From Bradyrhizobium sp. AUGA SZCCT0176 (lineage in GTDB: Bacteria; Pseudomonadota; Alphaproteobacteria; Rhizobiales; Xanthobacteraceae): 64,000 nt of DNA. Numbering within the stretch: the stretch's first letter is position 1; every line of letters begins with the position of its first letter. The notes below the pieces were generated by a model. That model was given only the letters and a program-made list of their open reading frames with translations, did no database searches and was not told the origin of the DNA. The translations under genes and the position numbers were made by a program. This document shows, in pieces, positions 15,815 to 24,714 of this stretch. The DNA lies in the NCBI RefSeq assembly GCF_018130145.1, contig NZ_JAFCMB010000025.1, forward strand, positions 18,291 to 82,290. Direction: 5' to 3'.

Positions 15815-18090
15815 TCGGCCGCCTCCATCATGGCCTTGGCCGAAAGTTGTGCATCCGCACCAGCGCGTGGCGCGATCTTTCGCGGGCTCCTGAGGCGTAG
15901 CGCGTTGGCGACCACCAGCATCGACGATGCAGACATCGCCACGGCTGCGACCAGCGGCGTCACATAGCCCATGATGGCGACGGGGACCGCGACCAGATTA
16001 TAGGCGATCGCCAGGGCGAAGTTTTGCCGAACGAGCCGTCTGGAATTGCGTGCGACGGAAATAGCCTGAGGCACGGCGGACAGGCTCTCGCGCAAGAACA
16101 CCAGATCGGCTGCGTTACGTCCGATATCCGCCGCGGTAGCCGGCGCCATCGAGGCATGCGCGGCCACCAGCGCCGGCGTATCGTTCAAGCCGTCGCCGAC
16201 CATGAGAACCTTCCGGCCCGAAGCTTCAAGCGCTGCGATGTGCGCGATCTTTCCGGCGGGCATTACCGAAGCGAAGCAGGGAACATCGAGTTGTCGAGCC
16301 ATTGGCGCTACCGCGGCTTCACGATCGCCGGAAACCACCTGGACCAGAATGCCGGCGTGCTTCAGTTCGGTCACCGCCGTCGATGCATCCGCGCGCAAAA
16401 AATCCTCGAAACGAAACTCGGCCAGGCGGTTTCCGTCTTTGGAAAGCACGACGAACTCATCACCTGGCATCCGCCCGGCGTTGTCCGGGCTCGCAACTGC
16501 CCATTCCGGCCGGCCGAGCCGGTAAGTGATAATGCCGGAGCGCGCCTCAAGACCGAATCCGGGGTGCTCGGAGACTTCATCGAATACGATGCGAGACGGC
16601 GGAAGATCGGCGGCGGCTTCGACCAACGCGCGCGAATAGGGGTGGCGGGAGTGACTGGCCAGTGCAGCCGCAATCCCGGTTGCCTGCCGGTCCATGCTGT
16701 CAGATCCGAGCAGGCGAGGACGGCCCAGCGTCAGCGTTCCGGTCTTGTCAAACACGACCGTGTCGATTTCGGCAAGGCGCTCAAGGGCGCCGCCGTCCTT
16801 CACCATGATGCCGCTCTCGAACAGCCGCCGGGCCGCGACGACCTGCACCATGGGTACCGCGAGGCCAAGCGCGCAAGGACAGGTAATGATCAGAACCGCA
16901 ATGGCGATCGTCAGCGCGCGGTGAATATCGCCGGTTGCGAGGAGCCAGCCGGCAAGCGCGAACAGCGCCGTGAGATGGACGATCGGCGCGTACAGACTGG
17001 CGGCACGGTCGGCGATGCGGCGATAGGCCGAGCGACCCTGTTCGGCGGCCTCCATCATCCGCACCATCTCGCCCAGGAAGGAATTGTCCGGCGTCGCCGT
17101 CGCGACGATGGTCAGCGGCCCTGTCAGGTTCAAGGTGCCCGCGCGCAGCAGGGATCCGACGGTCGCCGGCTCCGGTGTCTGCTCTCCGGAGACCAGCGAA
17201 GCATCCAGTTCGGACGTTCCCTTGGTAACGGTTGCGTCGACCGGCACACGTTCGCCTGCCGCCAGCATGATGGTCATGCCGGTCTGGATTTCGTTCACCG
17301 GAAGATAGACCTGCTTGCCGTCCGCTTGCAGCACCCGCGCGCCACGTGCCGCGAGTTGCGCCAGTCCCTTCACGGCCAGCCGGGCCCGTTCGCGCATCAT
17401 GTGATCGAGCGTGCGGCCGATCAGCAGGAAGAACAGCAGCGAGATTGACGCATCGAAATAGGCGTGCGGCCCATGCTGCGTGGTGTCGTAAAGGCTCATG
17501 CCGAAGGCGAGCAGCACACCGATGGAGATCGGTACATCCATATTGGTGCGCCGATGCCGTAGAGCCTGCCATGCGGAACGGAAAAATATCCGGCCGGAAT
17601 ATGCCAGCGCGGGTAGCGCGATGATGGCCGACAGCCAGTGAAACAGGTCGCGTGTCTCGGACTCAGCGCCCGACCAGACCGAGACGGAAAGCAACATGAT
17701 GTTGCTGGCGGCGAATCCCGCGACCGCCAGCGCGCGGATCAATTCCGACAGCTCACCGTTCCCGTCATCCGACTCGATGTCGAACAAATGGGCTTCAAAA
17801 CCGGCCTGCTTGAGCGTTTCGAGGAAAGGCGGCGGAGCGCTTTCGGCGTGCCATCTGACGGTCACGCGCCTGGTCGAGAGGTTGACGCGGGCGCTTTCCA
17901 CGCCGGCAAGCCCGCCGAGTGCCTTTTCGATGGTCCGGATGCATACCCCGCAATGCACCGTGGGCACCGACAGATCAGTCTGGCGCACGCCATCGGCCAC
18001 GATGCGGCTCGCGAGCAGGACTTCCTCGCCGTTCCCGGCCGCATCCCGAGCAAGCAATGCCGATTCGGCTCCCGGTGCGCAGCAACCCAT
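15811..18090 (-). CDS. ccoI: Cu(+)-translocating P-type ATPase CcoI/FixI
   Basis: A 759-residue P1B-type ATPase that delivers copper for cbb3 oxidase assembly. In order: an extra Cys pair at the N terminus (MGCCAPG), a heavy-metal-associated domain with Cys47-x-x-Cys50 (HCGVCIRT), membrane helices from about 120, an SGEQTPEP loop replacing the usual TGES, a Cys404-Pro-Cys406 metal site in helix 6, the phosphorylation motif DKTGT with Asp448, and GDGLND in the hinge. FixI proteins share this CPC and short N-terminal layout. The start ATG follows GGAG at 8 bases. It sits between the DUF2189 gene (22 bases) and ccoS (4-base overlap), within the oxidase operon. Confidence 0.93.
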   Translation of the reverse strand: MGCCAPGAESALLARDAAGNGEEVLLASRIVADGVRQTDLSVPTVHCGVCIRTIEKALGGLAGVESARVNLSTRRVTVRWHAESAPPPFLETLKQAGFEAHLFDIESDDGNGELSELIRALAVAGFAASNIMLLSVSVWSGAESETRDLFHWLSAIIALPALAYSGRIFFRSAWQALRHRRTNMDVPISIGVLLAFGMSLYDTTQHGPHAYFDASISLLFFLLIGRTLDHMMRERARLAVKGLAQLAARGARVLQADGKQVYLPVNEIQTGMTIMLAAGERVPVDATVTKGTSELDASLVSGEQTPEPATVGSLLRAGTLNLTGPLTIVATATPDNSFLGEMVRMMEAAEQGRSAYRRIADRAASLYAPIVHLTALFALAGWLLATGDIHRALTIAIAVLIITCPCALGLAVPMVQVVAARRLFESGIMVKDGGALERLAEIDTVVFDKTGTLTLGRPRLLGSDSMDRQATGIAAALASHSRHPYSRALVEAAADLPPSRIVFDEVSEHPGFGLEARSGIITYRLGRPEWAVASPDNAGRMPGDEFVVLSKDGNRLAEFRFEDFLRADASTAVTELKHAGILVQVVSGDREAAVAPMARQLDVPCFASVMPAGKIAHIAALEASGRKVLMVGDGLNDTPALVAAHASMAPATAADIGRNAADLVFLRESLSAVPQAISVARNSRRLVRQNFALAIAYNLVAVPVAIMGYVTPLVAAVAMSASSMLVVANALRLRSPRKIAPRAGADAQLSAKAMMEAAE

Positions 18091-18112
18091 CGCAGGAACT
18101 CCAACCGTCTCG

Positions 18113-18904
18113 TTATGCTAGGGACCGCATCGTTCGATAGGCGTGCCAGCTTCCGTGTCCCAGCACCGGGAAAACGACGATCATTCCCAACAGGCCGGTG
18201 ACGATGCCGACAAAAATCAACGCAAGCATGATCGCCGCCCAGGTCAGCATGACCGGAAGATTGTTCCAGACCAGCGCCATGCTGGTGCCCATGGCGGTCA
18301 GCGCATCGGTGCGCTCGCTCAGCAGCATCGGAATCGAAAAGGCGCTGATGGCGAATGCGAAGGCCGCAAACAGGCCGCCCACCGCGCCGCCGACCACCAG
18401 CATCGCCCAACCGATCTCCGTCGTGAACAGCATCGGGATGATATGGTCGAGGCCGGGAAAAGGACGCAGGCCGAAAAACAGCGCATAAAGGATGACCGCC
18501 GCGCGCATCCACAATAGCGTCAGCCCAAGAAGCAGCACGCCTGCGAACAGAATCTGACCGCCTGAATCCGGCCTGACGAAGATCATGTTCCACAGGCTGA
18601 CGGGCCTGCCTTCCTCGATGCGCCGGCTCTTTTCGTAAAGTCCGATTCCAATGATCGGCCCAGCCACCATGAAGCCGGCAAACGCAGGAAGCAGGATATA
18701 GTCGAGGCGCAGGGCAAACAGGCCGACGACGGTGACGACCGACACCAGAAATACCAGCACCCCGTAACTGATGCTGGCCGCCGGATTGATCTTGAAATCG
18801 CGCCAGCCGGCCGAGAGCCAGCCCAAAGCGGCTGCGGGGGCGACGTTGCGCTTCCAGGTTTGCGCTTGCGGCAGCGGCGGAACAACGTCCGGGATCGAAA
18901 TCAT
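18113..18904 (-). CDS. DUF2189 integral membrane protein in the cbb3 operon
   Basis: A 263-residue protein with about six membrane helices after a soluble N-terminal stretch (MISIPDVVPPLPQAQTWKRN). The ATG at 18904 is preceded by AGGGAGA at about 6 bases; an upstream extension of the frame to 19003 is open but unsupported. The helix pattern and motifs (GWRDFKINPAASISYGVL near residue 40, LYEKSRRIEEGRP) fit DUF2189. The function is unknown to me, though such proteins sit in cbb3 clusters of some alphaproteobacteria. It occupies the place where ccoG and ccoH would be expected, directly before ccoI, suggesting a role in assembly or cofactor handling. That is inference from position only. Confidence 0.8.
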   Translation of the reverse strand: MISIPDVVPPLPQAQTWKRNVAPAAALGWLSAGWRDFKINPAASISYGVLVFLVSVVTVVGLFALRLDYILLPAFAGFMVAGPIIGIGLYEKSRRIEEGRPVSLWNMIFVRPDSGGQILFAGVLLLGLTLLWMRAAVILYALFFGLRPFPGLDHIIPMLFTTEIGWAMLVVGGAVGGLFAAFAFAISAFSIPMLLSERTDALTAMGTSMALVWNNLPVMLTWAAIMLALIFVGIVTGLLGMIVVFPVLGHGSWHAYRTMRSLA

Positions 18905-18923
18905 CGCCGATCTCCCTGCATTC

Positions 18924-19142
18924 TCACCGCGGTGTGCATGACGACTTTGCCGCGCTGAATTTTCCGTCCCCAGGGCTGCCTTCGCCCTGGCGGACATGCG
19001 CAACGCACTCCGGTTGCGATGTGACCGCCATATAGACCAGGTGCGAGTTGGCGATCAGCACCAATAGCAGCCCGGCACCGACCGCGGCCCAAACAACGGC
19101 CTTTGTCCTGAACTGCGCCGTCGCTGCGCCGGTGTCGCTCAT
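18924..19142 (-). CDS. Small single-helix membrane protein, cbb3 operon
   Basis: A 72-residue protein whose ATG overlaps the ccoP stop codon by 4 bases, strong evidence that it is translated. It has a short N-terminal polar part, one membrane helix (WAAVGAGLLLVLIANSHLVY) and a polar tail with two cysteines (PECVAHV, SSCTPR). It is not CcoH/FixH, which is about twice as long and has a FixH domain after the helix. The function is unknown. The tight coupling to ccoP points to a role with the oxidase, perhaps as an accessory subunit or assembly helper. Confidence 0.7.
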   Translation of the reverse strand: MSDTGAATAQFRTKAVVWAAVGAGLLLVLIANSHLVYMAVTSQPECVAHVRQGEGSPGDGKFSAAKSSCTPR

Positions 19143-20020
19143 CGCTGCTCCCGACGAAGATCGAACAGGTAAAGCGTGAGAATCTTGCGGTCGAGCGGCG
19201 AAAGTCTTCCCTCCCAGCCTGGCATCTGGCCTTGCCGGCCGCTCCACACCGTCGTGTAGATCGATTCCGCGTCGCCACCGTAGATCCAGAGCCGATCGGT
19301 CAGATCAGGTCCACCGAGATCAGCCTTGCCCTTGGCGTCGTCGCCGTGGCAGGCGACGCAATTGGCGGCGAAGACGGCCTTGCCGGCGTCGATCTTCGCC
19401 GCGGGCACGTCCTTTGCGACAGCCGGATCGGAAAGACTGCGCACATAGTTCACGACGTTTTCGACTTCGTCCTTTTTGAGCATCTGATCGCGCCCGAACG
19501 CCATCATTTGCGACGTCCTGGTCTGCGGATGTGTCGAATTGATACCGACGCGGATGGTTTCGGAGATGCTTTCGGGATCGCCGCCCCAAAGCCATGACGC
19601 CGTCGTCAGGTTCGGAAATCCGTGGCCGCCCCGTGCATTCGATCCGTGGCACGGCGCGCAATTGTCGCCGAACAGCGTCCGGCCGGTCTGCCGCACCCGT
19701 TCCATCAATTGTGGATCGGCCTGGATCTCCTTGAAGCTTTCAGCCTCGACGCGCCTGGTCCAGACGCCGCGTTCGAGAGCGGCCTGCTTCACGCTCTCCG
19801 TGACGACGTTGCGCTGGTCAATGCCGAGCAGGCCCTTGGTGTAGGTCACACCGAGCGGCCACGCCGGCATCAGCACCCAGTAGCCGACGGCGAACAACGC
19901 CGTCACGATCAAAAAGAAATAGACCGGTCGCGGCACCGGCGTGTTCAATTCCTTGATGCCGTTCCACTCATGACCGGTGGTCATGTAGCCGGTGTATGGA
20001 TCGCGTTCTTCTACCGCCAT
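19139..20020 (-). CDS. ccoP: cbb3 cytochrome oxidase diheme subunit CcoP/FixP
   Basis: A 293-residue membrane-anchored diheme cytochrome c. The N-terminal FixP_N segment (HEWNGIKELNTPVPRP) leads into one membrane helix (residues 34-52). Two heme c sites follow, Cys121-x-x-Cys124-His125 (CAPCH) and Cys221-x-x-Cys224-His225 (CVACH), with distal Met ligands expected downstream of each. It receives electrons from cytochrome bc1 or soluble cytochromes and passes them to CcoO and CcoN. The gene overlaps ccoQ by 10 bases and the following small gene by 4. Confidence 0.95.
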   Translation of the reverse strand: MAVEERDPYTGYMTTGHEWNGIKELNTPVPRPVYFFLIVTALFAVGYWVLMPAWPLGVTYTKGLLGIDQRNVVTESVKQAALERGVWTRRVEAESFKEIQADPQLMERVRQTGRTLFGDNCAPCHGSNARGGHGFPNLTTASWLWGGDPESISETIRVGINSTHPQTRTSQMMAFGRDQMLKKDEVENVVNYVRSLSDPAVAKDVPAAKIDAGKAVFAANCVACHGDDAKGKADLGGPDLTDRLWIYGGDAESIYTTVWSGRQGQMPGWEGRLSPLDRKILTLYLFDLRREQR

Positions 20021-20190
20021 GGCTGATCCCTGTGCGGCTTGTCCTCATGGTCGAGGATCGATTGCGCGGCCTCGTCGAAATGCTTTTTGTTCGACGGCCA
20101 GAACGCATAGACCAGCACGCCGATCGAGAGCGCGATCAGATAGAACAGGCCGAACGACTTCGAGAACCAAACCACAAAATCATTGTCCAT
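20011..20190 (-). CDS. ccoQ: cbb3 oxidase small subunit CcoQ/FixQ
   Basis: A 59-residue single-helix subunit. I start it at the ATG at 20190, which has GGGAGG 6 bases upstream; a TTG two codons earlier is open but worse placed. The pattern is typical of CcoQ: a short polar start, helix GLFYLIALSIGVLVYAFWP, then a basic segment NKKHFDEAAQSIL. CcoQ stabilises the complex and modulates its activity. The ccoO stop lies 2 bases before the start and the end overlaps ccoP. Confidence 0.93.
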   Translation of the reverse strand: MDNDFVVWFSKSFGLFYLIALSIGVLVYAFWPSNKKHFDEAAQSILDHEDKPHRDQPWR

Positions 20191-20192
20191 GA

Positions 20193-20924
20193 TCAACCTC
20201 CCGCCGCGGCGACCGGCTTATGCGCAGCATCGGTCAGCTTGCCGAGAATCTGCAGATAGGCGACCAGGGCATCGAGTTCGGTAAGATTGCCCGGTTTGCC
20301 GTCGAAGGCCCTTACATTCGTCGCCGCGCCATATCGCTTGGTGACCCCTTCCGCGTAAGGCGTATCGGGCGCCGCCTGACCGTAGGCATCCAACCTCGCA
20401 TTGGCGATCATCTCGTCGGTATAGGGGACGCCGACCTTGCGCAATGCCGCCAGGTGCGCGCCGAGGTCATCGCTCCGCAGTTCTGTGCGCCCGAGCCATG
20501 AATAATGCGGCATTACTGATTGAGGAACCACGTCGCGCGGGTTGTTGAGATGCCGCACGTGCCATTCGTCCGAATATTTGTTGCCCATGCGCGCCAGGTC
20601 GGGACCGGTCCGCTTCGATCCCCAGAGCATCGGGTGATCATATTTGGATTCGACGGCGAGCGAATACGGGCCGTAGCGCTCAACCTCGTCGCGCAAGGTC
20701 CGGATCATCTGGGAATGGCAGGCATAACAGCCTTCGCGGATGTAGATGTTGCGGCCTGCGATTTCGAGCGGGGTGTAGACCCGCATGTTCGGCGCGTCCT
20801 CGACGGTCTGATGGATCGTGAACAGCGGAATGATCTCGACCGCGCCGCCGATGCTGGCCGCAACGATGATGGCGAGCAGAAAGCCGATGGTCTTGCGCTC
20901 AAGCCGGTAATGCAGGTTGAACAT
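20193..20924 (-). CDS. ccoO: cbb3 oxidase monoheme subunit CcoO/FixO
   Basis: A 243-residue membrane-anchored monoheme cytochrome c. The N-terminal helix (residues 13-35) is followed by the heme site Cys66-x-x-Cys69-His70 (GCYACHSQMIRTL) and the conserved RTGPDLARMGNKYSDEWH and NPRDVVPQSVMPHY stretches, which supply the Met ligand. It is the essential electron entry subunit next to CcoN. Six bases separate it from the ccoN stop, and the ccoQ gene follows directly. Confidence 0.95.
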   Translation of the reverse strand: MFNLHYRLERKTIGFLLAIIVAASIGGAVEIIPLFTIHQTVEDAPNMRVYTPLEIAGRNIYIREGCYACHSQMIRTLRDEVERYGPYSLAVESKYDHPMLWGSKRTGPDLARMGNKYSDEWHVRHLNNPRDVVPQSVMPHYSWLGRTELRSDDLGAHLAALRKVGVPYTDEMIANARLDAYGQAAPDTPYAEGVTKRYGAATNVRAFDGKPGNLTELDALVAYLQILGKLTDAAHKPVAAAGG

Positions 20925-20930
20925 GTGCGT

Positions 20931-22589
20931 TCACTCCGCCGGTTGAGGCGCGGTAGCGCCTGCGAGCGCGGGAACGGGGCGATCGGCCAGCCTTTGGTCG
21001 GCCGGCTGATCCGCGGTCCGAATGGTCATCCAGATGTTGTAGCAGGCGACCAGCGCGCCGATCAGGAAGAAGAGGCCGCCGATGGCGCGCGCGATATAGT
21101 AGGGATGCATCGCAACCACGGATTCGACGAAGGAATAGGCGAGCGTTCCGCTTTCATTGTAAGTCCGCCACATCAGCCCCTGGATGATGCCGGAATTCCA
21201 CATCGCAAAGACGTAGATTACCGTACCAGCGAGCGCGAGCCAGAAGTGCACTTCCACCAGCCTGGCGGAATACATGCGCTCGCGCTTCCAGAGCCACGGC
21301 ACCGAGGCATAGATGGCGCCGAACGTGATCATCGCGACCCAGCCGAGGGCGCCCACATGGACGTGCCCGACGGTCCAGTCCGTATAGTGCGACAGCGAGT
21401 TCACCGAACGGATGGCCATGAACGAGCCTTCAAAGGTGACCAGACCGTAAAACACCGCCGCGACCATCATGAAGCGCAAGGTCGCGTCGTCGCGGACCTT
21501 GTGCCAGGCGCCGTTCAGCGTGAGCAGCGCGTTGCCGGCCGAGGCCCATGACGGCACCAGCAGCATGACCGAGAACGTCATGCCGAGCGTCTGCACCCAC
21601 TGCGGCAACGCCGTGTAATGCAGATGATGCGAGCCCGCCCACATGTACATGAAGGTGATGCCCCAGAAGCTGATGATCGACAGCCGATAGGAGAAGATCG
21701 GGCGGCCGGCGCGGACCGGCAGGTAGTAGTACATCATGCCGAGGAAACCGGCGGTCAGGAAGAACGCAACGGCGTTGTGGCCGTACCACCACTGCGTCAT
21801 CGCATCCTGCACGCCGGAGAATGCCGAGTAGCTCTTGGCATGACCAAGTGACACCGGAATCGCCAGATTGTTGACGATGTGCAGGATTGCCACGACCAGA
21901 ATGAAGGCCATGTAGTACCAGTTCGACACGTAGATATGCGGCTCTTTGCGGCGAACCAGCGTTCGCAAATAGATGATGAAGTAGGTGACCCAGACGATCA
22001 CCAGCCAGATGTCCGCATACCATTCCGGTTCGGCATATTCCTTCGACTGCGTGACGCCCATCAGGTAGCCGGTTGCGGCGATGACGCAGAACAGATTGTA
22101 GCCGAGCAGCACGAACCACGGGCTCAACTGGTCAGGCAGGCGCGCGCGCGTGGTTCGCTGCAGGACATAGAACGAGGTTGCGATCAGGGCGTTGCCGCCG
22201 AAGCCGAAGATCACGCCGGAGGTGTGCACGGGGCGGAGGCGTCCGAAGCTCGACCAGGCTGCATCAAACGTCAGGTCCGGGTAGGCGAGTTGCCACGCGA
22301 TCCAGTCGCCGACAAAAAGTGCCGGCACGAGCCAGACCATCGCGAGGATAATGCCCATCCGGCTGGGATCGTCGAAATAGCGCTCCAGCCGGTCGTCGCC
22401 GGGCTCCGGGTCGTAATAGCTGGAAATGACGCCGAACGCTCCCAATATGCCCGCCAGCAGCACGATGGCGCCATGAACGCCCAGCACGTTGTCCTGCGCG
22501 ACGGCTACCATCGCCAATCCGCACACCGACACCGCAACTAGAATTATCAGCGCAAGCTGCCGTTCGTATTTTGTCAGTTGGGCAATCAT
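20931..22589 (-). CDS. ccoN: cbb3 oxidase catalytic subunit CcoN/FixN
   Basis: A 552-residue heme-copper oxidase subunit I of the C (cbb3) type, reducing O2 with high affinity while pumping protons. Metal ligands are visible: low-spin heme His122 (VHTSGVIFGF), CuB His271 (WYGHNAVAF) and His321-His322 (GSHHLHYT), and the heme pair His409/His411 (VGHVHVG). The Tyr of YGHN fits the cross-linked helix VII Tyr of this class. About twelve membrane helices. I use the ATG at 22589; the frame runs to 22742, but that extension is basic and Cys-rich with no homology. It is the first gene of the cluster. I could not find a convincing FNR/FixK box upstream. Confidence 0.93.
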   Translation of the reverse strand: MIAQLTKYERQLALIILVAVSVCGLAMVAVAQDNVLGVHGAIVLLAGILGAFGVISSYYDPEPGDDRLERYFDDPSRMGIILAMVWLVPALFVGDWIAWQLAYPDLTFDAAWSSFGRLRPVHTSGVIFGFGGNALIATSFYVLQRTTRARLPDQLSPWFVLLGYNLFCVIAATGYLMGVTQSKEYAEPEWYADIWLVIVWVTYFIIYLRTLVRRKEPHIYVSNWYYMAFILVVAILHIVNNLAIPVSLGHAKSYSAFSGVQDAMTQWWYGHNAVAFFLTAGFLGMMYYYLPVRAGRPIFSYRLSIISFWGITFMYMWAGSHHLHYTALPQWVQTLGMTFSVMLLVPSWASAGNALLTLNGAWHKVRDDATLRFMMVAAVFYGLVTFEGSFMAIRSVNSLSHYTDWTVGHVHVGALGWVAMITFGAIYASVPWLWKRERMYSARLVEVHFWLALAGTVIYVFAMWNSGIIQGLMWRTYNESGTLAYSFVESVVAMHPYYIARAIGGLFFLIGALVACYNIWMTIRTADQPADQRLADRPVPALAGATAPQPAE

Positions 22590-23205
22590 GGGTCGCAGCT
22601 TTCTCCAGGAAGTGGGAAGCCGGCAAGTCAAGCACCATCGTGTGCCCTGGCCCGACGAAGGTCGGTCGGGCCAATAGGTGCAGGCTACTCCATCGTGGCA
22701 ATCCGTCCAAATGAGTTTTCTGAGTCTTGTGGTCAGCGGCAAGCCAGAAGGCTAAACGAGCGCAAGGAAGGCCTCAGCTTTCGCCCAAGTTTTAGGAAAG
22801 CTTGGGGGCTTGTCTGTGCAAGAACGGACCTGCGCAGCAAGCCCGGCGCATGTCCGTTTTTGCATAGTCAGGCGCATTCGTCCCCAGCGAACATTCCGTC
22901 ACGCGAGACATAACCGCTGCATTGCCGGTGGCGATGGTCTGGAAGGAGTTTGACGCTGCGCCGCAGCAGGTTTCATCGATTGACCGAATGATCGATTGGG
23001 ATTTAGCTCCACGTGGCCCCGAGATTGTTCGATTGACTGAGCCATAGCCGCTGCCCAAGCTCGATTTCACAAAGAGGTTGGCGAACATACCACGGGGGCG
23101 CGCAAAGAATGCGCCGACAAATACCGCCACACTGATGAAGTGCCTGAGATAGCGATTGTAGCGCATGCAGGACACCATCCTGCTCCTCAACCAAAGGAGT
23201 TCGAC
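22590..23205. other. Intergenic region upstream of ccoN
   Basis: About 600 bases between divergent genes, presumably holding the promoters of the cbb3 operon (leftward) and the 23206 gene (rightward). A hairpin with arms GGCCCGAC/GTCGGGCC sits at 22649-22672. A leftward frame at 22792-23166 (ATG at 23166, hydrophobic start YLRHFISVAVFVGAFF) is open for about 124 codons but has no ribosome-binding site, so I leave it uncalled. No perfect TTGAT-N4-ATCAA box was seen. Confidence 0.5.
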
Positions 23206-23712
23206 ATGTCACAGTCAACGATCCAACAGGGTAGCTCGGATTCCGCTCAAGAGCTTGGAGACGAATCCTTCATGTCGGCCGCGGAGTTGCGCAACTACGT
23301 GATGAAGACCGAGATGGCCAAGGCGTCGAAAGACGTCGGTGATATGGCCGCCAAGGCGCGCGCGGAGCTCATCAGGTCGTTGATGGAACCAGTCGCGGTC
23401 ACGCCTGAAAAGATTGCCGAGGTAAAGCGGCGGGTGCTCGGCCAACTGAGGGCCGCTGCATTAAAGGGTAACAAGGAAGTTCTGGTCATGCGCTTCCCGA
23501 ATGCGCTGTGCTCGGACAAGGGGCGCGCGCTCAACAATCTGGAAAAGGGATGGCCGACCACCTTGCTTGGGAGACCTCTTCAAGCCTTCGAGTTCTGGCG
23601 CGACCACCTGCAGCCCCAAGGCTATGGCCTGAAGGCGATGATCGTGGATTGGCCGGCGGGCCTGCCGGGAGATGTCGGCTTCTTCCTGACCTGGGAAGAA
23701 GCGAAGCGGTGA
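23206..23712 (+). CDS. Conserved hypothetical protein preceding PPK2
   Basis: A 168-residue soluble protein with an excellent ribosome-binding site (AAGGAG, 6 bases before the ATG). The N-terminal half is charged and helical (SAAELRNYVMKTEMAKASKD, then AAKARAELIRSLMEPV). The C-terminal half looks like a compact alpha/beta domain (VLVMRFPNALCSDKGRALNN, LKAMIVDWPAGLPGDVGFF). I do not recognise a named family. It lies 19 bases before the polyphosphate kinase gene, so the two are almost certainly one operon, and a link to polyphosphate or nucleotide metabolism is plausible but unproven. Confidence 0.8.
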   Translation: MSQSTIQQGSSDSAQELGDESFMSAAELRNYVMKTEMAKASKDVGDMAAKARAELIRSLMEPVAVTPEKIAEVKRRVLGQLRAAALKGNKEVLVMRFPNALCSDKGRALNNLEKGWPTTLLGRPLQAFEFWRDHLQPQGYGLKAMIVDWPAGLPGDVGFFLTWEEAKR

Positions 23713-23731
23713 CAGCTGGGGGGACTGAAAT

Positions 23732-24550
23732 ATGAACCAGGTAGCCAGGAAGAATCGCAAAAGCGAGGAGACCAGCGCTCCGGTGCTCAAGCGCAAGGAG
23801 TACGAGGAGAAGTTGCGCAAGCTGCACGTCGAACTCGTCAAGCTTCAGGAATGGGTGAAGCACGAGGGCAAGAAGGTGTGCGTGGTCTTCGAGGGACGAG
23901 ATGGCGCCGGCAAGGGTGGTGTCATCAAGGCCATCACCGAAAGGGTCAGCCCGCGCGTTTTCCGCGTCATTGCCATGGCCGCTCCGACGGAACGCGAGAA
24001 GTCGCAAATGTACGTCCAGCGCTACGTGCCGCATTTTCCTTCCGCCGGAGAGATCGTGATCTTCGATCGCAGCTGGTACAATCGCGCCGGGGTCGAACGG
24101 GTCATGGGTTTTTGCACGGAGGATCAGGCCAAGGGTTTCCTGAGGGTGGTCCCTAACGTCGAAAAGGCCATGGTCGAATCGGGAATTATACTTTTCAAGT
24201 ACTGGCTTGAGGTCAGTCCGGAGGAGCAAACCAACCGGCTCGCAGCGCGAATCGACGACAAGCGAAAGATCTGGAAGCTGTCCCAGATGGATTTGGATTC
24301 CTATACGCGATGGGATGATTACACGCGATGTCGAGACGACATGTTCCGGGCGACCGACACCGCGTGGGCGCCATGGTTTATCGCGCGATCCGACAACAAG
24401 AGGCAGGCGCGACTCAACATCATCTCGCACCTGCTCTCCAGCATTCCCTACAAGAAAGTGCCCCGAGGGGATGTCAAATTGCCGAAACGCAAGGTTACCT
24501 CCGGCAAGCCGCTTCGTGGTTCTCTGAGAATCGTGCCGGCGGCAGATTGA
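23732..24550 (+). CDS. ppk2: Polyphosphate kinase 2 (PPK2 family)
   Basis: A 272-residue cytoplasmic kinase with a single PPK2 domain, transferring phosphate between polyphosphate and nucleoside phosphates. Walker A is FEGRDGAGKGG at about residues 53-63, Walker B with the lid Arg is FDRSWYNRAGVE near residue 111, and the KYWLEVSPEEQ and RWDDYTRCRDDMF stretches are PPK2-typical. Length and the single domain fit class I (NDP phosphorylation) better than the two-domain class II, but class cannot be settled by eye. A ribosome-binding site (GGGG) precedes the ATG. It is co-oriented with the 23206 gene, 19 bases upstream. Confidence 0.92.
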   Translation: MNQVARKNRKSEETSAPVLKRKEYEEKLRKLHVELVKLQEWVKHEGKKVCVVFEGRDGAGKGGVIKAITERVSPRVFRVIAMAAPTEREKSQMYVQRYVPHFPSAGEIVIFDRSWYNRAGVERVMGFCTEDQAKGFLRVVPNVEKAMVESGIILFKYWLEVSPEEQTNRLAARIDDKRKIWKLSQMDLDSYTRWDDYTRCRDDMFRATDTAWAPWFIARSDNKRQARLNIISHLLSSIPYKKVPRGDVKLPKRKVTSGKPLRGSLRIVPAAD

Positions 24551-24714
24551 TGAACGTATGGTCTCATTTGGCGATACGCGTCGGCGCCGCTCCGATTGTG
24601 CCCCGTCGCTCATAAAGCAGAGCATTCATGATCGAATCCGATTCATCGGTCGCGGAACGAGATCTCCCTTGGAGCTTGGTGCATCCCGTAAACGACAACA
24701 ACGGAGGATCCGAC

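Noticed and set aside
22792..23166. Leftward open frame with a hydrophobic N terminus upstream of ccoN
   Set aside because: No ribosome-binding site, no family resemblance, and it lies in the expected promoter region of two divergent operons. It may be real but is not supported.
22590..23205. Search for an FNR/FixK box (TTGAT-N4-ATCAA) before ccoN
   Set aside because: Only TTGA-like half sites around 22978-22996 were seen; none fits both halves, so no site is claimed.
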